Source of the DNA: Sphingobacteriales bacterium
Lineage (GTDB): Bacteria; Bacteroidota; Bacteroidia; Chitinophagales; CAIOSU01
Reading direction: 5' to 3'
NCBI GenBank assembly: GCA_027486795.1
Contig: JAIXOI010000014.1
Coordinates: 1 to 35,609, forward strand
DNA length: 35,609 bases
A program made the translations under genes and the position numbers. Positions within the stretch are counted from its first letter, which is position 1; the number at the start of each line of letters is the position of its first letter. This document shows positions 32,025 to 35,609 of the stretch, piece after piece. Under the pieces are notes generated by a model. It saw only the letters and a list, made by a program, of their open reading frames with translations, ran no database searches and was not told the origin of the DNA.

Positions 32025-32210
32025 AAGATGTTGTTGCTCCCGTTCTGCCCGCCAATAATTATAGCCATTAGGGAGCAACCTGGGAAAATGTTAAAAATCA
32101 ATTTCGCTGCAAAGATACAACTTTAATATTACGATGCTAGTTTTTCTTTGCATGTTGGTAACCGAGGCGCTGTGGGTTAAGTTCAAAATAGGACATTTAG
32201 GTAAAACCCC

Positions 32211-32218
32211 TACCTTTG
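32211..32218 (+). promoter_or_regulatory. -7 promoter box of the cytochrome lipoprotein gene
   Basis: TACCTTTG matches TAnnTTTG and ends 5 bases before the ATG at 32224, suggesting a nearly leaderless mRNA. A -33 TTTG at normal spacing is not evident. Confidence 0.4.
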
Positions 32219-32223
32219 CCTTA

Positions 32224-32658
32224 ATGAAATACTTACTCGTTTTAGCGTTTGGTGTATTGGTGGTGGCTTGCGGACAACAGTGCGAAAAGCACAGCTCCTC
32301 ATCACCTGCCGGCAACCCTGCAGATAGCGAACTGACCTTATATATGCGCCATTTGGAAAAGCAGGCGCAAGCTTGGCGCGATGCCGTTGCCAATGGTGGC
32401 ACCGTAGCTGTGCAGCCCGAAATGCTGGATAGCCTGTTTACCGCCGTACCTACCGACGGCAAGATTGGCGACTCGGTTTTGTTCAGCAATTTTGGATTGG
32501 CTTTTAAGCAAGAGGTATTGGCTCTGAATACCTCAACCCCTCAAGACCTAAGCAGCCACTACAACCTAATGGTAACGGCCTGCGTAAACTGCCACCGCAA
32601 CTTCTGCCCCGGACCTATAAAAAGAATTGAGAAATTGAGAGTGAGTGAGGGAATTTAA
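32224..32658 (+). CDS. c-type cytochrome-like lipoprotein (CxxCH)
   Basis: A 144-residue exported protein. MKYLLVLAFGVLVVACGQQC gives a lipoprotein signal with the lipidated Cys at residue 16. The mature part is helical and ends with LMVTACVNCHRNFCPGPIKRIEKL. C-x2-C-H (codons 32581-32595) is a covalent heme-c attachment motif, and the conserved FCPGP following it is typical of small Bacteroidota cytochrome-like proteins. It likely carries electrons at the periplasmic face, but a distal heme ligand cannot be named. A longer frame to 32134 has no support, and the promoter box lies inside it. Confidence 0.82.
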   Translation: MKYLLVLAFGVLVVACGQQCEKHSSSSPAGNPADSELTLYMRHLEKQAQAWRDAVANGGTVAVQPEMLDSLFTAVPTDGKIGDSVLFSNFGLAFKQEVLALNTSTPQDLSSHYNLMVTACVNCHRNFCPGPIKRIEKLRVSEGI

Positions 32659-32688
32659 TTTACGATTTCAGATTTACGATTTACGATT
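32659..32688. repeat. Short direct repeats TTTACGATT
   Basis: TTTACGATT occurs three times (32659-32667, 32673-32681, 32680-32688) just after the cytochrome lipoprotein gene. Such runs are common between genes in Bacteroidota; no function is implied. Confidence 0.6.
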
Positions 32689-32777
32689 GAACCTTGTTAA
32701 AGGCAATTGTATAATTCGGTTAATTCTGCAGGATTTTGTCGTCCAAGAATCGTTATTTAAGGCCGCTTTGCAGGCAT

Positions 32778-32809
32778 AAAAAAAAAGCCCCAGCTTTCGC
32801 CAGGGCTTT
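32778..32809 (-). terminator. Terminator of the alpha-2-macroglobulin gene
   Basis: On the minus strand AAAGCCC-TGGC (32799-32809) pairs with GCTG-GGGCTTT (32784-32794, with wobbles) around a GAAA tetraloop, followed by a T run (A at 32778-32786). It is about 45 bases past the stop of the gene. Confidence 0.88.
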
Positions 32810-32852
32810 GAGTCTATTGTCTCTTATTTGATATTTCACATCTGTTATCTAC

Positions 32853-35609
32853 CTACAGTTCTCCCGCTTTCACCACCTTCACCCATTTACCGGCTTTGGA
32901 ACTGCTAACCGAATTGTCGTACATAGCCTCGCAAAATGGGCCAGACAAGTAATACTCACCTTGATAGGCCGCATTGAGCAATACCCTAAAGGTAACCTGC
33001 TTTTGTGGCCAAACATTGAAGTAGCTATATACCCTGTCATCGCGAATGTCTTCGTAGTCAGGCTTATCAGCGGTGTGTACGTTTTCAAAACCATCTATAC
33101 GGGTGTTGTGAATCTCCCAGCCCGACGGGAAGATTTGAGATAGCGCCATATCCTTGTACAACTGTATCGGGTCGGGGTTGCGAATGGTAACTTCGGCCAT
33201 AAAATCGGCACCTTGCTCCAAGCGAGTTGGGTCGAGGGTTTTGCCATCCAAGGTTTTGTAGGTAACATTCATAATCAAGTTATTCTCAAACGACTTCTCT
33301 TGGCCCGTTAGCGGCACTCCCTCCAGCACAATGCGGGCATACAATATACCTTGGCCGCTGTTGGTTACTTTAATTTTACCGTTATCCTTGTTTTTGATAC
33401 CGATATTGTATTGTGCCAGCGGCTTGTTGCCCGTTACCGTTTTTGGTGCCACACCATTTATGCTATAGGTGTAGGTAAAGCCGCCTTGCTTGGCATATTT
33501 GCCGGCATACTTACTTACGGCTATCAGGCAGTAAGCGGTGGTTTGTGTGCTCATCCATTGTTTACCGTTCAATGATTTGGATAGGTTTTGCAACAGCTTA
33601 AATGCCTTAGTATTATCGCCCAGCAACACTGCCGTTTCCAATATCATAGCCTCGTCACGTTCCAATGAGCCATAGTTGTAATAGTACCAATTACGGTCGC
33701 GTTTTACAGGGGCAATGTTAGCCGCATTTACCAACTGCTTTGCAGCCTCTGGCTGCCCTGCCAAAACATAGGCCGCTGCCAATCGCCAACGAGCTTCTAT
33801 ACTTATATCGGGCCTTTCGCGTAGGCGGTTCATGGCACCCATTTCTGGTTTTTTGGCCAAAGCAAGGGTATATAAGCGGTACGCTTGCGTAAAGTCCGTC
33901 TCGTTCCAATAGGTCGACGCGTTTTTATAACCGGTCCAGTTGCGGGCCTTGTTGGTTTGGTAGTTTATCCAGTTATCTTTTAAACCAATGGGGGGCGTAT
34001 AACCCTTTGCCTCTGCTTCCAGAATAAAGTGACCCGCATAAGTGGTAGCCCAATCGCTTGAGTAGCCGCCACCTGGCCAATAGCTAAACCCGCCATCATG
34101 CATCTGAAATGAACGCAATTTGTTAAGCGCCTCGCGTATGTTATCCGAAACTTCAAACTTCTGTTGCTCCGTTAATGTCAACAAATCACTTAAATACAGT
34201 TGCGGGAATGCCGATGAAGTTGTTTGCTCAATGCAACCATGCGGATACATAATAAGGTACTGCAACCTTCCCGACAAATCGATAGGTGGCATGCCAGATA
34301 GCTCTAAAGTGCCTTTATTGGTGCCTGCCATACCTACCGGTACATAATCGGTTTCCCAAGTTTGTCCAGGTTGCAGGGCTATGTCTTTAAAAGTAGTAAC
34401 AGGCGGGTTAGGGTTGCGCACGTTCAGCTCAATGTCGTAAGTGGCTTTATGCTTGCCGCTAGTTACTACTACTTGTACTTTGCCAATGCCAAGCTTTTCG
34501 GCTACCTGAATATCGAAATCAACAATCTGGTCGCCAAGGGCATCAAACGTAATAGTTTTGGTATTGGTAACAGCCAGCTTCAATAGGTCGTTTGCCTTTA
34601 CTTCTACCTTCACTGTTTTCACATCTTTTTCCATGGCAAACACCGTTACTGGTAGCTTCACTTTCTCGCCTGGGCCAACTACGCGTGGAAGTGTAGCCAA
34701 CACCATCAATGGTTTGCGCACCGGCGTGGTTACGTCAGTACTGCCATAAGCGCCATCTTGCGAGGCTACTACCATAGTGCGCACCGAGCCAATATAATTA
34801 GGCACCTTTATTTTATGTGTGGCAGTAGTGCCAGGTTTTAACTCAAATGGGCCTATATAGCGCACCATAGGTTTAAAGCGCTGGGCGGTATTACTGCCTT
34901 TCTTGCTTATCTCGCCATCGCCACCAAGACTAAGCAAGGTGTTTAACTTACCACCAAAGGCACCAATTACATGGTCGAACATGTCCCATGTTTTTACGCC
35001 CAGTGCCTCACGGGCATAAAATACGGGCCATGGGTCTGGGGTTTTGTAGCGGGTAAGGTCAAGCAAGCCATCGTCAACTATGGCCACGGTATAGGTCATT
35101 TTTTTACCGGTAGCCTCTTTTACTTTTAGTGTAAATTCCGATTCGGGCTCCAATACCTTCGGCATTTCCACCAAGGGCTTCAATCGGGTATTAGGGTCTT
35201 CCACAAACAATGGTATCACCCCGTACATCCTAATCGGCAAGTCGTTGGCGGTTTGGGCATGCGGCTGTATCAAGGTAATGTGCACATACACATTAGGCGC
35301 CATTTCTGGCGTGGCTTTAAACTTAAACTTGGTTTCGCCTTTGCCAGCCTCTACCCAATATGTCTCTATAACCTTACTACCCGATTCAACACTTACCAAA
35401 GCACGGCCTACACCGCTTGATGGGAAGGTAACGGATACCTCATCGCCCACCTGATATTTCTCTTTGTTTGTAGCAAACACCAACATCGATGCCCCTTCGG
35501 GGTTTTGGCTCGCACTGCGGCTAGCCCAGCCTGGCCAATCAACATATACTATTTTACCGGTACAGTGCCCACTTACAGGGTCGCATACTTTTAACAAATA
35601 GCGGCCCCA
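32853..35609 (-). CDS. Alpha-2-macroglobulin family protein, C-terminal 918 residues (partial)
   Basis: The frame runs off the right edge of the window: the codons before the apparent TTG start at 35597 continue in frame as WGRYL, so the beginning is missing. The visible part has macroglobulin beta domains, the bacterial A2M core (KVLEPESEFTLKVKEATGKKMTYTVAIVDDGLLDLTRYKTPDPW), GPFELKPGTTATHKIKVPNYIGSVRTMVVA, and the thioester domain with YPHGCIEQTTSSAFPQLYL. C-I-E-Q (Cys codon 34233-34235) fits the CxEQ thioester motif, so the protein may covalently trap attacking proteases. The domain then continues with the alpha/alpha barrel (HDGGFSYWPGGGYSSDWATTYAGHFI) and receptor-binding-like tail. These proteins sit in the periplasm, often as lipoproteins. 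PbpC is not visible. Confidence 0.93.
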   Translation of the reverse strand, partial: WGRYLLKVCDPVSGHCTGKIVYVDWPGWASRSASQNPEGASMLVFATNKEKYQVGDEVSVTFPSSGVGRALVSVESGSKVIETYWVEAGKGETKFKFKATPEMAPNVYVHITLIQPHAQTANDLPIRMYGVIPLFVEDPNTRLKPLVEMPKVLEPESEFTLKVKEATGKKMTYTVAIVDDGLLDLTRYKTPDPWPVFYAREALGVKTWDMFDHVIGAFGGKLNTLLSLGGDGEISKKGSNTAQRFKPMVRYIGPFELKPGTTATHKIKVPNYIGSVRTMVVASQDGAYGSTDVTTPVRKPLMVLATLPRVVGPGEKVKLPVTVFAMEKDVKTVKVEVKANDLLKLAVTNTKTITFDALGDQIVDFDIQVAEKLGIGKVQVVVTSGKHKATYDIELNVRNPNPPVTTFKDIALQPGQTWETDYVPVGMAGTNKGTLELSGMPPIDLSGRLQYLIMYPHGCIEQTTSSAFPQLYLSDLLTLTEQQKFEVSDNIREALNKLRSFQMHDGGFSYWPGGGYSSDWATTYAGHFILEAEAKGYTPPIGLKDNWINYQTNKARNWTGYKNASTYWNETDFTQAYRLYTLALAKKPEMGAMNRLRERPDISIEARWRLAAAYVLAGQPEAAKQLVNAANIAPVKRDRNWYYYNYGSLERDEAMILETAVLLGDNTKAFKLLQNLSKSLNGKQWMSTQTTAYCLIAVSKYAGKYAKQGGFTYTYSINGVAPKTVTGNKPLAQYNIGIKNKDNGKIKVTNSGQGILYARIVLEGVPLTGQEKSFENNLIMNVTYKTLDGKTLDPTRLEQGADFMAEVTIRNPDPIQLYKDMALSQIFPSGWEIHNTRIDGFENVHTADKPDYEDIRDDRVYSYFNVWPQKQVTFRVLLNAAYQGEYYLSGPFCEAMYDNSVSSSKAGKWVKVVKAGEL

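Noticed and set aside
32091-32489. Minus-strand frame opposite the cytochrome lipoprotein
   Set aside because: Shadow of the plus-strand gene, which has a lipoprotein signal and a CxxCH motif.

Overview
The window looks like chromosomal sequence from a member of the Bacteroidota, probably a Chitinophagales/Sphingobacteriales/Cytophagales-like lineage. The signs are a type IX secretion (T9SS) C-terminal sorting domain at the left edge, an intact porX, many lipoproteins with Bacteroidota-type signal peptides, absence of Shine-Dalgarno sequences before the genes I inspected, and promoters of the TTTG / TAnnTTTG type. Both edges cut through genes: a T9SS cargo protein on the left and an alpha-2-macroglobulin on the right. 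Most of the content is core genome. I see no insertion sequence, prophage or CRISPR array.

Layout. 1-4934: T9SS cargo tail, HD dNTPase-like protein, porX-tsaE (ATGA overlap), alanine dehydrogenase. 4937-6080: a hotdog thioesterase and a TetR regulator, each preceded by the same inverted repeat. 6148-8888: lipoprotein, LuxE-like acyl-protein synthetase, OmpA-family protein. 8890-11572: a two-gene arginine/citrulline operon (CtlX-like hydrolase and an oversized arginine deiminase). 11761-11990: tRNA-Leu(UAA) and tRNA-Gly(GCC) with a shared terminator. 12086-16725: mutS, a DUF2167 membrane protein, a CvfB-like S1 protein. 16916-17083: a 55-residue lipoprotein. 17290-19028: plsC, gatC and an ABC ATPase with overlapping ends. 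19029-19928: histone-deacetylase-family protein.

The most unusual part is 19991-21171. This stretch of about 1.2 kb without a protein gene holds two diverged tandem copies of a roughly 520-base unit. On the minus strand each copy has its own promoter (TTTG-N19-TAAYTTTG), a transcript of about 345 nt with a GCAA-tetraloop hairpin, hairpins with UUCG-type loops and a helix carrying a compensatory base-pair change, and a covarying terminator hairpin. Upstream of each promoter lie three sites resembling DnaA boxes (TTATNCACA), at almost identical distances in the two copies. I read this as a duplicated structured non-coding RNA gene that I cannot assign to a known family.

21279-25730: a four-cysteine/CarboxypepD_reg membrane protein, a PhnZ/TmpB-like HD oxygenase, a lipoprotein, tilS and a TPR protein. 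25808-29526: etfB-etfA, a bifunctional-nuclease/UVR protein and a nucleoside transporter. 30039-35609: a DEAD-box RNA helicase with RGG tails, a c-type cytochrome lipoprotein and the alpha-2-macroglobulin fragment. Several starts have been moved inward from the longest possible ORF because a promoter box, signal peptide or family alignment favours an internal codon. All coordinates were read by eye.
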